Source: Streptomyces anulatus | Lineage (GTDB): Bacteria; Actinomycetota; Actinomycetes; Streptomycetales; Streptomycetaceae | Direction: 5' to 3' | Length of the DNA stretch: 64,000 bases | Assembly (NCBI RefSeq): GCF_000721175.1 | Contig: NZ_JOEZ01000014.1 | Coordinates: 62,001 to 126,000, forward strand | Shown: positions 50,123 through 59,393 of the stretch, in pieces | Layout: each line of letters starts with the position of its first letter | Numbering within the stretch: the stretch's first letter is position 1 | The notes under the pieces: model-generated | The model's database searches: none | Told to the model about the DNA's origin: nothing | Seen by the model: only the letters and a program-made list of their open reading frames with translations | Made by a program: the position numbers and the translations under genes

Positions 50123-50929
50123 GTGTCCGCTGTCGTAGCCGTGATCGACGATCTGCGCGAAGAGAGCGAAGAACTCGACGCCCTGGTCGGGCCGTTGGGC
50201 GGACCGGCCTGGCGTGGCCCGACCCCCGCCGAGCGGTGGACCGTCGCCCACCAGATCGCCCACCTCAGCTGGACCGACGAGGTCGCGCTGCTCGCCGCCA
50301 CCGAGCCGGACCGGTTCGGGGACGAGGTGGCCAAGGCCCTGGCCGCCCCCGACTCCTTCGTCGACGAGGCGGCCGACGCCCTGGTCGCCGCCCATGCCCC
50401 GGACGCCCTGCTCGCCCGGTGGCGGGAGGGGCGGCAACGGCTCGACAAGGTCCTGCGGGACGCCCCCGCCGGCACCCGGATCCCCTGGTACGGGCCGCCG
50501 ATGAGCGTCGCGTCCATGGCGACCGCCCGGCTCATGGAGACCTGGGCGCACGGCCAGGACATCGCCGACGCCCTCGGGGTGACCCGGGCCCCCACCACCC
50601 GCCTCCGGCACGTGGCGCGGATCGGGGTACGGGCCCGGGACTACGCCTACGCGGTGCGCGGGATCACCCCGCCCGAGGAGGAGTTCCGCGTCGAACTCCA
50701 CACCCCGGACGGCGAGATGACCGCGTACGGCCCGGAGGAAGCCGCCCAGCGGATCACCGGGCCGCTCCTCGACTTCTGCCTCCTGGTCACCCGGCGCGCC
50801 CACCGGTCGGACCTCGCGGTCACCGCCGAGGGGCGCGCCGCCGACGAGTGGCTCTCCATCGCCCAGGCCTTCGCCGGGCCTCCCGGACCGGGCCGCCCGC
50901 CCCGTGCGGAGCAGGGCGACCACCGATGA
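50123..50929 (+). CDS. DinB/maleylpyruvate-isomerase-like metal-binding protein (TIGR03084 type)
   Basis: 268 residues from GTG 50123 (RBS AGGGGAG). N-terminal helical bundle with PAERWTVAHQIAHLSWTDEV (His residues as metal ligands, near 40-52) and MATARLMETWAHGQDIADAL (near 135-155); an additional C-terminal domain follows with RVELHTPDGEMTAYGPEEAA. The family usually binds a metal and possibly mycothiol. First gene of the acyl-CoA operon, overlapping the AtuA-like gene by ATGA. Its role in the pathway is unknown; such proteins are regularly found at the head of this gene set in Streptomyces. Confidence 0.85.
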   Translation: MSAVVAVIDDLREESEELDALVGPLGGPAWRGPTPAERWTVAHQIAHLSWTDEVALLAATEPDRFGDEVAKALAAPDSFVDEAADALVAAHAPDALLARWREGRQRLDKVLRDAPAGTRIPWYGPPMSVASMATARLMETWAHGQDIADALGVTRAPTTRLRHVARIGVRARDYAYAVRGITPPEEEFRVELHTPDGEMTAYGPEEAAQRITGPLLDFCLLVTRRAHRSDLAVTAEGRAADEWLSIAQAFAGPPGPGRPPRAEQGDHR

Positions 50930-52668
50930 GCGCACCCGCCCCCGGGCCCGCGCCCCTCCGCATCGGCAACGCCTCCGGCTTCTACGGCGACCGCTTCGAC
51001 GCCCTGCGCGAGATGCTCACCGGCGGCCCCCTCGACGTCCTCACCGGCGACTACCTCGCCGAGCTGACCATGCTCATCCTCGGCCGCAGCCGCCTCAAGG
51101 ACCCGCGGAAGGGCTACGCCACCACGTTCCTGCGCCAGTTGGAGGAGGGGCTCGGCCTCGCCCACGAGCGTGGTGTGAAGATCGTCGCCAACGCGGGCGG
51201 CCTCAACCCGGCCGGACTCGCCGATGCCGTGAAGATGTTGGCGGCCAAGGCCGGTGTCCCGGTCCGCGTCGCGCACGTCGAGGGCGACAGCCTGCCCGTC
51301 CCGGACGGGTTCCTCACCGCCAACGCCTACCTCGGCGGCTCCGGGATCGCCGCCTGTCTGCGGGCCGGCGCCGATGTCGTCGTCACCGGCCGGGTCACCG
51401 ACGCGGCCCTGGTCACCGGACCGGCCGCCGCCCACTTCGGCTGGGGCCCGGACGACCTGGACGCGCTCGCGGGGGCCGTCGTCGCCGGGCACGTACTGGA
51501 ATGCGGTACGCAGGCGACCGGCGGGAACTACGCGTTCTTCGGCGAGTACGCCGCCGACCGCCTCCGCCGCCCCGGCTTCCCGCTCGCCGAGATCCACGCC
51601 GACGGGTCCTGTGTCATCACCAAGCACGACGGTACGGGGGGCGTCGTCGACCTCGGCACCGTCACCGCCCAACTCCTCTACGAGACCGGCGGAGCCCGGT
51701 ACGCGGGCCCCGACGTCACCGCCCGCCTCGACACCGTGACGCTGACCCCGGACGGACCGGACCGGGTCCGGATCGCCGGTGTGCGCGGCGAGGCCCCGCC
51801 GCCCACCCTCAAGGCCGGGCTCACCCGGCTCGGCGGCTGGCGCAACGAGGTCGTGTTCGTCCTCACCGGCCTCGACATCGAGGCCAAGGCGGACCTGGTG
51901 AAGGACCAGCTCGCCGACGCCCTGGAGCGGGGCGGCGGGCGGCCGCCCGCCGAGGTGCGCTGGGAGCTGGCCCGCACCGAGCACCCGGACGCCGACACCG
52001 AGGAGCGGGCCAGCGCCCTGCTCCGGCTCGTCGTCCGCGACAGGGACGCCGACGCGGTCGGCCGGACCGTCTCCGGGGCCGCCGTGGAACTGGCCCTCGG
52101 CAGCTACCCCGGCTTCCACGTCACCGCCCCGCCCGGAAAGGGCGCGCCCTACGGGGTGTTCGAGGCGATCCACGTACCGGCGGGCGATGTCGAGCACACC
52201 GCCGTGCTGCCGGACGGAAGCCGCGCCCTCATCGAACCGCCGTCCCTCACCCAGGAGTTGGCCGAGGTCGAGCAACCGCCGCTGCCGGTTCCCTACCCCT
52301 CCGCCGCCACCCGACGCGCCCCGCTCGGCCTCATCGCGGGTGCTCGCAGCGGCGACAAGGGCGGCGACGCCAACGTCGGCGTCTGGGTGCGCGGCGACGA
52401 CGCCTGGCGATGGCTGGCGCACGAGCTGACCGTCGAACGCCTGAAGGAACTCCTGCCGGAAGCCGCCTCGTTGACCGTCGTGCGCCATGTCCTGCCCCGC
52501 CTCCGCGCCCTGAACTTCACCGTCCACGGCCTCCTGGGCGAGGGCGTCGCCGCCCAGGCCCGGTTCGACCCGCAGGCCAAGGCGCTGGGGGAGTGGCTGC
52601 GGTCCCGGTGGCTGCCCATCCCCGTACCGCTGCTGGAAGGCGTCCCCCTCCCGGAGGTGACCGCATGA
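50926..52668 (+). CDS. AtuA-like (DUF1446) acyclic terpene/branched-acid utilisation protein
   Basis: 580 residues from ATG 50926. DUF1446 N-terminal domain (about 10-440): IGNASGFYGDRFDALREML, DYLAELTMLILGRSR, VVTGRVTDAALVTGPA, HVLECGTQATGGNY and ITKHDGTGGVV. The C-terminal ~110-residue domain with LIAGARSGDKGGDANVGVWV is the AtuA-like extension. AtuA is required for citronellol/geraniol catabolism in Pseudomonas aeruginosa; the biochemical step is unknown. Here it directly overlaps the gene for a carboxylase β subunit, as in atu-type clusters. Confidence 0.9.
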   Translation: MSAPAPGPAPLRIGNASGFYGDRFDALREMLTGGPLDVLTGDYLAELTMLILGRSRLKDPRKGYATTFLRQLEEGLGLAHERGVKIVANAGGLNPAGLADAVKMLAAKAGVPVRVAHVEGDSLPVPDGFLTANAYLGGSGIAACLRAGADVVVTGRVTDAALVTGPAAAHFGWGPDDLDALAGAVVAGHVLECGTQATGGNYAFFGEYAADRLRRPGFPLAEIHADGSCVITKHDGTGGVVDLGTVTAQLLYETGGARYAGPDVTARLDTVTLTPDGPDRVRIAGVRGEAPPPTLKAGLTRLGGWRNEVVFVLTGLDIEAKADLVKDQLADALERGGGRPPAEVRWELARTEHPDADTEERASALLRLVVRDRDADAVGRTVSGAAVELALGSYPGFHVTAPPGKGAPYGVFEAIHVPAGDVEHTAVLPDGSRALIEPPSLTQELAEVEQPPLPVPYPSAATRRAPLGLIAGARSGDKGGDANVGVWVRGDDAWRWLAHELTVERLKELLPEAASLTVVRHVLPRLRALNFTVHGLLGEGVAAQARFDPQAKALGEWLRSRWLPIPVPLLEGVPLPEVTA

Positions 52669-54263
52669 CCGTCCTGCCCACCGGGCTCGACACCAACAGC
52701 CCCGACTACGAGGCGAACCGGGCCACCATGCTGGCCAAGCTCGCCGAACTGGAGGCCGAACACGCCAAGGCGCTCGCGGGCGGCGGCGAGAAGTACGTGG
52801 CCCGGCACCGGGGGCGGGGCAAGCTCCCGGCGCGGGAGCGGATCGAGCTGCTCGTCGACCCCGACACCCCGTTCCTGGAGCTGTCGCCGCTGGCCGCCTG
52901 GGGCAGCGACTACGCCGTGGGGGCCTCGCTCGTCACCGGGATCGGGGTGGTGGAGGGCGTCGAGTGCCTGATCACCGCCAACGACCCGACCGTACGCGGC
53001 GGGGCCTCGAACCCGTGGACGCTGAAGAAGGCCCTGCGCGCCAACGAGATCGCCTTCGCCAACCGGCTGCCCTGCATCAGCCTGGTGGAGTCGGGCGGGG
53101 CCGATCTGCCGTCCCAGAAGGAGATCTTCATCCCGGGCGGGGCCCTCTTCCGGGACATCACGCGGCTCTCCGCCGCCGGAATCCCCACCGTGGCCGTCGT
53201 GTTCGGCAACTCCACCGCCGGAGGCGCGTACGTCCCGGGCATGTCCGACCACACCGTGATGATCAAGGAGCGGTCCAAGGTCTTCCTCGGCGGCCCGCCC
53301 CTGGTGAAGATGGCCACCGGCGAGGAGAGCGACGACGAGTCCCTCGGCGGGGCCGAGATGCACGCCCGCACCTCCGGGCTCGCCGACCACTTCGCCGTCG
53401 ACGAGCAGGACGCGGTCCGCCAGGCCCGGCGCATCGTCGCCCGCCTCAACTGGCGGAAGGCGCACGCCGATCCGGGACCCGCCCAGCCGCCGAAGTACGA
53501 CGAGGACGAGCTGCTCGGCATCGTGCCGGGCGACCTGAAGGTCCCCTTCGACCCGCGCGAGGTCATCGCCCGGCTGGTCGACGGCTCGGACTTCGACGCG
53601 TTCAAGCCGCTGTACGGGGCGAGCCTGGTCACGGGGTGGGCGCGGCTGCACGGCTACCCGGTCGGGATCCTCGCCAACGCGCAGGGCGTGCTGTTCAGCG
53701 AGGAGTCGCAGAAGGCGGCCCAGTTCATCCAGCTCGCCAACCAGCGGGACATCCCGCTGCTCTTCCTCCACAACACCACCGGCTACATGGTCGGCAAGGA
53801 GTACGAGCAGGGCGGCATCATCAAGCACGGCGCGATGATGATCAACGCGGTCGCCAACTCGAAGGTCCCGCATCTGTCGGTCCTGATGGGCGCGTCCTAC
53901 GGGGCCGGCCACTACGGCATGTGCGGACGCGCCTACGACCCGCGCTTCCTCTTCGCCTGGCCGAGCAGCAAGTCCGCCGTCATGGGCCCGCAGCAGCTCG
54001 CCGGGGTCCTCTCCATCGTCGCCCGCGCCTCCGCCGCCGCGAAGGGGCAGCCGTACGACGACGAGGCGGACGCCGGGCTGCGCGCCATGGTGGAGCAGCA
54101 GATCGAGTCGGAGTCGCTGCCGATGTTCCTGTCCGGGCGGCTGTACGACGACGGGGTCATCGACCCGCGCGACACCCGGACCGTCCTCGGGATGTGCCTG
54201 TCCGCGATCCACACCGCACCGGTCGAGGGAGCCCGTGGCGGCTTCGGCGTCTTCCGGATGTGA
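52665..54263 (+). CDS. Acyl-CoA carboxylase, carboxyltransferase (β) subunit
   Basis: 532 residues from ATG 52665. Both carboxyltransferase halves are complete. The first has RIELLVDPDTPFLELSPLAA and VVFGNSTAGGAYVPGMSDHT (oxyanion hole); the second has LFLHNTTGYMVGKEYEQGGI, then MGASYGAGHYGMCGRAYDPR. The layout matches methylcrotonyl-/geranyl-CoA carboxylase β subunits (LiuB/AtuC) more than propionyl-CoA carboxylase. It transfers CO2 from carboxybiotin on the α subunit to the acyl-CoA. Which acyl-CoA cannot be told from the sequence by eye. Confidence 0.92.
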   Translation: MTVLPTGLDTNSPDYEANRATMLAKLAELEAEHAKALAGGGEKYVARHRGRGKLPARERIELLVDPDTPFLELSPLAAWGSDYAVGASLVTGIGVVEGVECLITANDPTVRGGASNPWTLKKALRANEIAFANRLPCISLVESGGADLPSQKEIFIPGGALFRDITRLSAAGIPTVAVVFGNSTAGGAYVPGMSDHTVMIKERSKVFLGGPPLVKMATGEESDDESLGGAEMHARTSGLADHFAVDEQDAVRQARRIVARLNWRKAHADPGPAQPPKYDEDELLGIVPGDLKVPFDPREVIARLVDGSDFDAFKPLYGASLVTGWARLHGYPVGILANAQGVLFSEESQKAAQFIQLANQRDIPLLFLHNTTGYMVGKEYEQGGIIKHGAMMINAVANSKVPHLSVLMGASYGAGHYGMCGRAYDPRFLFAWPSSKSAVMGPQQLAGVLSIVARASAAAKGQPYDDEADAGLRAMVEQQIESESLPMFLSGRLYDDGVIDPRDTRTVLGMCLSAIHTAPVEGARGGFGVFRM

Positions 54264-54314
54264 CCCGCACGTGAGGCCCAAGAGGAACCTTCCGGATGTG
54301 ACCCGCACATGAGG
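54252..54314. repeat. 25-bp direct repeat spanning the β/α carboxylase junction
   Basis: TTCCGGATGTGACCCGCAC followed by GTGAGG (54252-54276) recurs at 54290-54314 with one difference (ATGAGG). The first copy contains the β-subunit stop. The offset is 38 bp. It looks like a small recent duplication that moved the α-subunit start away from the usual ATGA overlap. Confidence 0.85.
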
Positions 54315-54320
54315 AGAGAC

Positions 54321-56297
54321 GTGATCCACTCCCTGCTCGTCGCCAACCGGGGCGAGATCGCCTGCCGGATCTTCCGCACCTGCCGTGACCTGGGCATCAC
54401 CACGGTCGCCGTGTACTCCGACGCGGACGCCGACGCCCTGCACGTACGGGAGGCGGACCTCGCCGTACGCCTGCCGGGCGCGGCCCCCGCCGACACCTAT
54501 CTGCGCGGCGACCTCGTCGTGGCCGCCGCGCTGGCCGCCGGGGCGGACGCCGTGCACCCCGGGTACGGCTTCCTCTCCGAGAACGCCGCCTTCGCCGCCG
54601 CCGTGCAGGACGCGGGTCTGGTGTGGGTGGGCCCGCCGGTGAAGGCCATCGAGCTGATGGCGTCCAAGACCCGGGCCAAGGAGCTGATGGCCGGGGCGGG
54701 GGTCCCGCTGCTGGCCCCCGTGGACCCGGCCGCAGCGACCCCCGACGACCTGCCGCTGCTGCTGAAGGCGGCGTCCGGCGGCGGCGGGCGCGGGATGCGG
54801 ATCGTCCGCGAACTCAAGGCGCTTCCGGCCGAGTTGCTGGCAGCCGCCGCCGAGGCCGCGTCAGCCTTCGGGGACGGTGAGGTCTTCGCCGAGCCGTACG
54901 TGGAGCGCGGCCGGCACGTCGAGGTCCAGGTCATGGCGGACGAGCACGACACCGTGTGGGCGCTCGGGACCCGCGACTGCTCGCTCCAGCGCCGCCACCA
55001 GAAGGTCATCGAGGAGGCCCCCGCCCCCGGCCTGGACGAGGCCCTGCGCACCCGGCTCCACGAGGCGGCGGTGGCGGCGGCCCGTGCCGTGGGCTACCGG
55101 GGTGCGGGGACCGTGGAGTTCCTGGTCTCCGCCGAGGACCGGCCGTACTTCCTGGAGATGAACACCCGCCTCCAGGTCGAACACCCGGTGACGGAAGCCG
55201 TGTTCGGCCTCGACCTGGTCGCCCTGCAACTGCGCGTGGCGGAGGGCGAGCCGCTGGACCCCGCACCCCCACGGCCGTCCGGCCACGCGGTCGAGGCCCG
55301 GCTCTACGCCGAGGACCCCGCGCGCGACTGGCAGCCGCAGACCGGGGCCCTGCACGCACTGGAGGTCCCGGACGCACCGGGCCTGCGCCTGGACACCGGG
55401 TACACCGGCGGCGACACCATCGGCGTGCACTACGACCCGATGCTCGCCAAGGTCATCGCCCACGCCCCGACCCGCGCCGGGGCCGTCCGGCTGCTGGCCC
55501 GCGCGCTGGAGCGGGCCCGGATCCACGGCCCGGTCACCAACCGCGAGCTGCTCGTACGGTCCCTGCGCCACCCGGACTTCGCGGCGGCGCGCCTGGACAC
55601 CGGGTTCTACGACCGGCACCTGGCGGACCTGACCGCCCCAGAGGCCGGCCGGGACCCGGCCCGGGCCGCCCTCGCCGCCGCCCTGGCGGAATGCGTACGC
55701 GCCACCACCGCCGGCGGCCCCGCCCCGACCCGCTTCGGGGCCTGGCGCAACGTGCCCTCGGGGCCGCAGCTCAAGCGCTACCGCAGCGAACCCGACGGGA
55801 CCGAGCACGAGGTCGCCCACCGCGCGGCGCGCACCGGCACCCCGGAACCGTACGCCGCCCCCGGCATCCGGGTCCTGGCCGCCGCCCCCGACCACGTCAC
55901 CCTCGAAGTCGACGGCGTGAGGCGGCACTTCGCGGTCACCGCCGACCGCGACGGCGACCGGGTGTACGTGGACACCGCCGCCGCCTCGTACACCTTCACC
56001 ACGCTGCCCCGCTTCACCGACCCCGCCGCCCACACCGCGCCGGGTTCCCTGCTCGCCCCGATGCCCGGGACCGTCGTCCGCCTCGCGGAGGGCCTGGCCG
56101 CCGGGGCCGTCGTCGAGGCCGGGCAGCCGCTGATCTGGTTGGAGGCGATGAAGATGGAGCACCGCATCCTCGCCCCCGCCACCGGCACCCTCACCGCCCT
56201 GCACGCCGCCCCCGGCCACCAGGTCGAGGTCGGCGCGCTGCTCGCCGTGGTCCAGGAGGACCTGGGCGCCATCCCCGTACCGGAGGAGACCGCATGA
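54321..56297 (+). CDS. Acyl-CoA carboxylase, biotin carboxylase/BCCP (α) subunit
   Basis: 658 residues from GTG 54321 (GAGGAG just upstream; ATG 54309 is four codons longer). Biotin carboxylase N domain LLVANRGEIACRIFRTCRDL, ATP-grasp with KAASGGGGRGMRIV and VEVQVMADEHDTVWALGTRD, C domain with EMNTRLQVEHPVTE, a linker domain, and a C-terminal biotinyl domain with EAMKMEH, where Lys611 carries biotin. Size and order match MccA/LiuD/AtuF. It carboxylates biotin with ATP and bicarbonate for the adjacent β subunit. Overlaps the acyl-CoA dehydrogenase gene by ATGA. Confidence 0.93.
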   Translation: MIHSLLVANRGEIACRIFRTCRDLGITTVAVYSDADADALHVREADLAVRLPGAAPADTYLRGDLVVAAALAAGADAVHPGYGFLSENAAFAAAVQDAGLVWVGPPVKAIELMASKTRAKELMAGAGVPLLAPVDPAAATPDDLPLLLKAASGGGGRGMRIVRELKALPAELLAAAAEAASAFGDGEVFAEPYVERGRHVEVQVMADEHDTVWALGTRDCSLQRRHQKVIEEAPAPGLDEALRTRLHEAAVAAARAVGYRGAGTVEFLVSAEDRPYFLEMNTRLQVEHPVTEAVFGLDLVALQLRVAEGEPLDPAPPRPSGHAVEARLYAEDPARDWQPQTGALHALEVPDAPGLRLDTGYTGGDTIGVHYDPMLAKVIAHAPTRAGAVRLLARALERARIHGPVTNRELLVRSLRHPDFAAARLDTGFYDRHLADLTAPEAGRDPARAALAAALAECVRATTAGGPAPTRFGAWRNVPSGPQLKRYRSEPDGTEHEVAHRAARTGTPEPYAAPGIRVLAAAPDHVTLEVDGVRRHFAVTADRDGDRVYVDTAAASYTFTTLPRFTDPAAHTAPGSLLAPMPGTVVRLAEGLAAGAVVEAGQPLIWLEAMKMEHRILAPATGTLTALHAAPGHQVEVGALLAVVQEDLGAIPVPEETA

Positions 56298-57484
56298 GCA
56301 CCGCCCGCACCGTCGGCACCGTCCTCGAAACCGAAGAGCACCAGGCGCTGCGCGCCGCCGTGGCCGCCCTCGGGAAACGGTACGGGCGCGACTACATGAC
56401 CTCCGTCATCCGCGAGGGCTCCCACACCCACGAGCTGTGGGCGGAGGCCGCCAAGCTCGGCTACCTCGGGGTGAACCTCCCCGAGGAGTACGGCGGCGGA
56501 GGCGGCGGCATGGCCGAACTCTCCATCATCCTCGAAGAACTGGGCGCGGCAGGTTCCCCGCTCCTCATGCTGATCGTGTCGCCCGCTATCTGCGGCACGG
56601 TCATCGCCCGCTTCGGCACGGACGAGCAGAAGCGGAGGTGGCTGCCGGGCCTCGCCGACGGAAGCCTCACCATGGCCTTCGGTATCACCGAACCGGACGC
56701 CGGATCCAACTCCCACCGCATCACCACCACCGCCCGCCGCGACGGCACGGGGCGGGACGCGGACTGGCTGCTCACCGGCCGGAAGGTCTTCGTCTCCGGC
56801 GTCGACATAGCCGACGCGACACTGATCGTCGGCCGCACCGAGGACGCCCGCTCGGGGCAGCTGAAGCCCTGCCTCTTCATCGTCCCGCGCGACGCCGAAG
56901 GGTTCGGCCGGAACCAGATCGACATGGAACTCCACTCCCCCGAGAAGCAGTTCGAACTCGTCCTGGACGATGTGCGGCTCCCGGCCGACGCGCTGGTCGG
57001 CGACGAGGACGCGGGCCTCCTCCAGCTCTTCGCGGGACTCAACCCCGAGCGGATCATGACGGCCGCGTTCGGCATCGGGATGGGCCGGTTCGCGCTCGGC
57101 AAGGCCGTGGAGTACGCCCGTACCCGGCAGGTGTGGAAGGCCCCCATCGGCTCCCACCAGGCCATCGCCCACCCGCTGGCCGCCGCGCACATCGACCTGG
57201 AGCTGTCGCGCCTGATGATGCAGAAAGCGGCCCGGCTCTACGACGACGGCGACGACATCGGGGCGGGCGAGGCGGCGAACATGGCGAAGTACGCGGCGGG
57301 CGAGGCGTGCGTGAAGGCGGTCGACCAGGCCGTGCACACCCTTGGCGGCAACGGCCTGACCCGTGAGTACGGACTCGCGTCCCTGATCACCGCGTCCCGG
57401 GTGGCCCGCATAGCCCCGGTCAGCCGGGAGATGATCCTGAACTACGTCTCGCACCAGTCGCTGGGCCTGCCGAAGTCGTACTGA
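56294..57484 (+). CDS. Acyl-CoA dehydrogenase
   Basis: 396 residues from ATG 56294. N-terminal helical domain, then LGVNLPEEYGGGGGGMAELS, FAD/substrate-binding MAFGITEPDAGSNSHRI, and C-terminal helical domain with EYARTRQVWKAPIGSHQAIA and AVHTLGGNGLTREYGLASLI, the standard family ending. It introduces the α,β double bond into an acyl-CoA (isovaleryl-CoA or citronellyl-CoA type in liu/atu pathways) and needs ETF. The last codons, CTGCCGAAGTCGTACTGA, resemble the unit of the repeat that follows. Confidence 0.93.
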   Translation: MSTARTVGTVLETEEHQALRAAVAALGKRYGRDYMTSVIREGSHTHELWAEAAKLGYLGVNLPEEYGGGGGGMAELSIILEELGAAGSPLLMLIVSPAICGTVIARFGTDEQKRRWLPGLADGSLTMAFGITEPDAGSNSHRITTTARRDGTGRDADWLLTGRKVFVSGVDIADATLIVGRTEDARSGQLKPCLFIVPRDAEGFGRNQIDMELHSPEKQFELVLDDVRLPADALVGDEDAGLLQLFAGLNPERIMTAAFGIGMGRFALGKAVEYARTRQVWKAPIGSHQAIAHPLAAAHIDLELSRLMMQKAARLYDDGDDIGAGEAANMAKYAAGEACVKAVDQAVHTLGGNGLTREYGLASLITASRVARIAPVSREMILNYVSHQSLGLPKSY

Positions 57485-57655
57485 GCCGGAGGAGCCGTAC
57501 GGACGGAGCCCGCCGAAACCGTTCGGAGCGTGCCGAGTCGTACGGGAGCCCGCCGAAACCGTTCCGGAGCGTGCCGAAACCGTTCGGAGCCGGCTGCGCC
57601 GTACTGAGCGTGCCGAGCCGTTCGGAGCCTGCCGAAACCGTTCGGAGCCTTTCCG
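57466..57655 (+). repeat. Tandem 20-bp repeats derived from the dehydrogenase gene end
   Basis: About eight imperfect units with consensus TGCCGAAACCGTTCGGAGC run from the last codons of the dehydrogenase gene (CTGCCGAAGTCGTACTGAGC) through the non-coding gap. Variants include GCCGAGTCGTACGGGAGC and GCCGTACTGAGC, which preserve parts of the original coding sequence. Each unit can form a small CCGAA/TTCGG hairpin. The array sits within the 296-bp gap before the CoA-ligase gene; the rest of the gap (57656-57780) holds only a weak promoter-like stretch and an AG-rich RBS region. Confidence 0.8.
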
Positions 57656-57780
57656 GATCCACTTCCGTCCGGCCTCTCCCCATCCCTCCCCCACAGGGGT
57701 GATCCTGACCCTTCACACCCGCACGGCGTCCCGCGTCTCCGTCCAGGCGGCGCGGGAAGCCGCGACGACAGGGGACCGCC

Positions 57781-59358
57781 ATGGTGTTCCGCAGCGAGTA
57801 CGCAGATGTACCGGCCCTCGACACGCCCATCCACGACGCGGTCCTCGGCGAGGCCGCCGGGTTCTCCGACACCGTCGCCCTGATCGACGGGACGGACGGC
57901 ACCTCCCTCACGTACGCCCAGCTCGACGGCTTCCACCGGCGCATCGCCGCCGCGCTCGCCGAGGCGGGGCTCAGGAAGGGCGACGTCCTCGCCCTGCACA
58001 GCCCGAACACCATCGCCTACCCGGCGGTCTTCTACGGGGCCACCCGCGCCGGGGCCGCCGTCACCACGGTCCACCCGCTGGCCACGCCCGAGGAGTTCGC
58101 CAAGCAGCTCGCCGACAGCGGGGCGAAGTGGATCGTGACGGTCTCCCCGCTGCTGGCGACCGCCCGCCGGGCGGCCGAACTCACCGGCGGCGTCAGGGAG
58201 ATCTACGTCTGCGACCAGGCGGAGGGCCACACCTCCATCCTGGACATGCTGTCCTCCGCCGCCCCCGAACCGGAGATCGACATCGACCCCGGCGAGGACG
58301 TCGCGGCGCTCCCGTACAGCTCCGGCACGACGGGCACGCCCAAGGGCGTGATGCTCACGCACCGCTCGATCGCGACCAACCTGGAGCAGCTGAGACCGTT
58401 CATCCCCATGGGCGAGGGCGACCGGATCCTGGCGGTCCTCCCCTTCTTCCACATCTACGGCCTGACGGCGCTGATGAACGCGCCGCTGCGCTGCGGCTCG
58501 ACGGTGGTCGTCCTGCCCCGCTTCGACCTGGCGCAGTTCCTGGAAGCCGTCCAGACGCACCGCATCACCGGCCTGTACGTGGCCCCGCCGATCGTGCTGG
58601 CCCTGGCGAAGCACCCGCTGGTGGGGGAGTACGACCTCTCCTCGCTCCGGTACATCGTCAGCGCCGCCGCCCCGCTGGACGCCGACCTGGCCGCCGCCTG
58701 TTCGGCCCGCCTGGGGCTGCCGGCGGTGCGGCAGGCGTACGGGATGACGGAGCTGTCGCCCGGTACGCACGTGGTGCCGCTCTCCGTCGAGCAGCCGCCG
58801 GCCGGCACGGTCGGCAAGCTGCTGCCGAACACCGAGATGCGGATCGTCTCCCTGGAGGACCCGGCGAAGGACGCGGAGCCGGGAGCGGACGGCGAGATCC
58901 TCATCCGGGGCCCGCAGGTGATGAAGGGCTACCTGGGCCGCCCCGACGCCACCGCCGACATGATCGACGCGGACGGCTGGGTGCACACGGGCGACGTCGG
59001 CCGGGCGGACGCGGACGGCTGGCTGTTCGTCGTCGACCGGGTCAAGGAGCTGATCAAGTACAAGGGCTACCAGGTGGCCCCCGCCGAGCTGGAGGCCCTG
59101 CTCCTGACCCACGAGCAGGTGGCGGACGCGGCGGTGATCGGGGTGTACGACGCCGAGGGCAACGAGGTCCCGAAGGCGTTCCTGGTCCGGGGCCCGGCGG
59201 CGGACGGCCTGACCACGGACGACGTGATGGCGTACGTCGCCGAGCGGGTCTCCCCGTACAAGAAGGTGCGGCAGGCCGAGTTCGTCGACGCGGTGCCCCG
59301 GGCGGCATCGGGCAAGATCCTCCGGCGCGAGCTGCGCGACCGCGAGAAGACGGACTGA
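57781..59358 (+). CDS. AMP-forming acyl-CoA synthetase (4-coumarate-CoA ligase family)
   Basis: 525 residues from ATG 57781. Adenylation motifs: P-loop YSSGTTGTPKGVMLTHRS (A3), FFHIYGLTALM, QAYGMTELSPGTH (A5), GWVHTGDVGRADADGWLFVV (A7), KELIKYKGYQVAPAELE (A8) and the catalytic Lys in PRAASGKILRREL (A10). The family activates aryl and medium-chain acids to CoA thioesters; 4CL-like specificity is by overall resemblance only. In this operon it would supply the acyl-CoA that is then desaturated, carboxylated and hydrated. Confidence 0.92.
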   Translation: MVFRSEYADVPALDTPIHDAVLGEAAGFSDTVALIDGTDGTSLTYAQLDGFHRRIAAALAEAGLRKGDVLALHSPNTIAYPAVFYGATRAGAAVTTVHPLATPEEFAKQLADSGAKWIVTVSPLLATARRAAELTGGVREIYVCDQAEGHTSILDMLSSAAPEPEIDIDPGEDVAALPYSSGTTGTPKGVMLTHRSIATNLEQLRPFIPMGEGDRILAVLPFFHIYGLTALMNAPLRCGSTVVVLPRFDLAQFLEAVQTHRITGLYVAPPIVLALAKHPLVGEYDLSSLRYIVSAAAPLDADLAAACSARLGLPAVRQAYGMTELSPGTHVVPLSVEQPPAGTVGKLLPNTEMRIVSLEDPAKDAEPGADGEILIRGPQVMKGYLGRPDATADMIDADGWVHTGDVGRADADGWLFVVDRVKELIKYKGYQVAPAELEALLLTHEQVADAAVIGVYDAEGNEVPKAFLVRGPAADGLTTDDVMAYVAERVSPYKKVRQAEFVDAVPRAASGKILRRELRDREKTD

Positions 59359-59393
59359 CGGATTCATGGATTGATGGATTGTTCGGAGGAGAA

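Noticed and set aside
57466..57655. A CRISPR array or REP-type mobile repeat
   Set aside because: Units are contiguous with no unique spacers, vary in sequence and match the end of the adjacent gene, so local amplification is simpler. No transposase of the REP-associated type is nearby.
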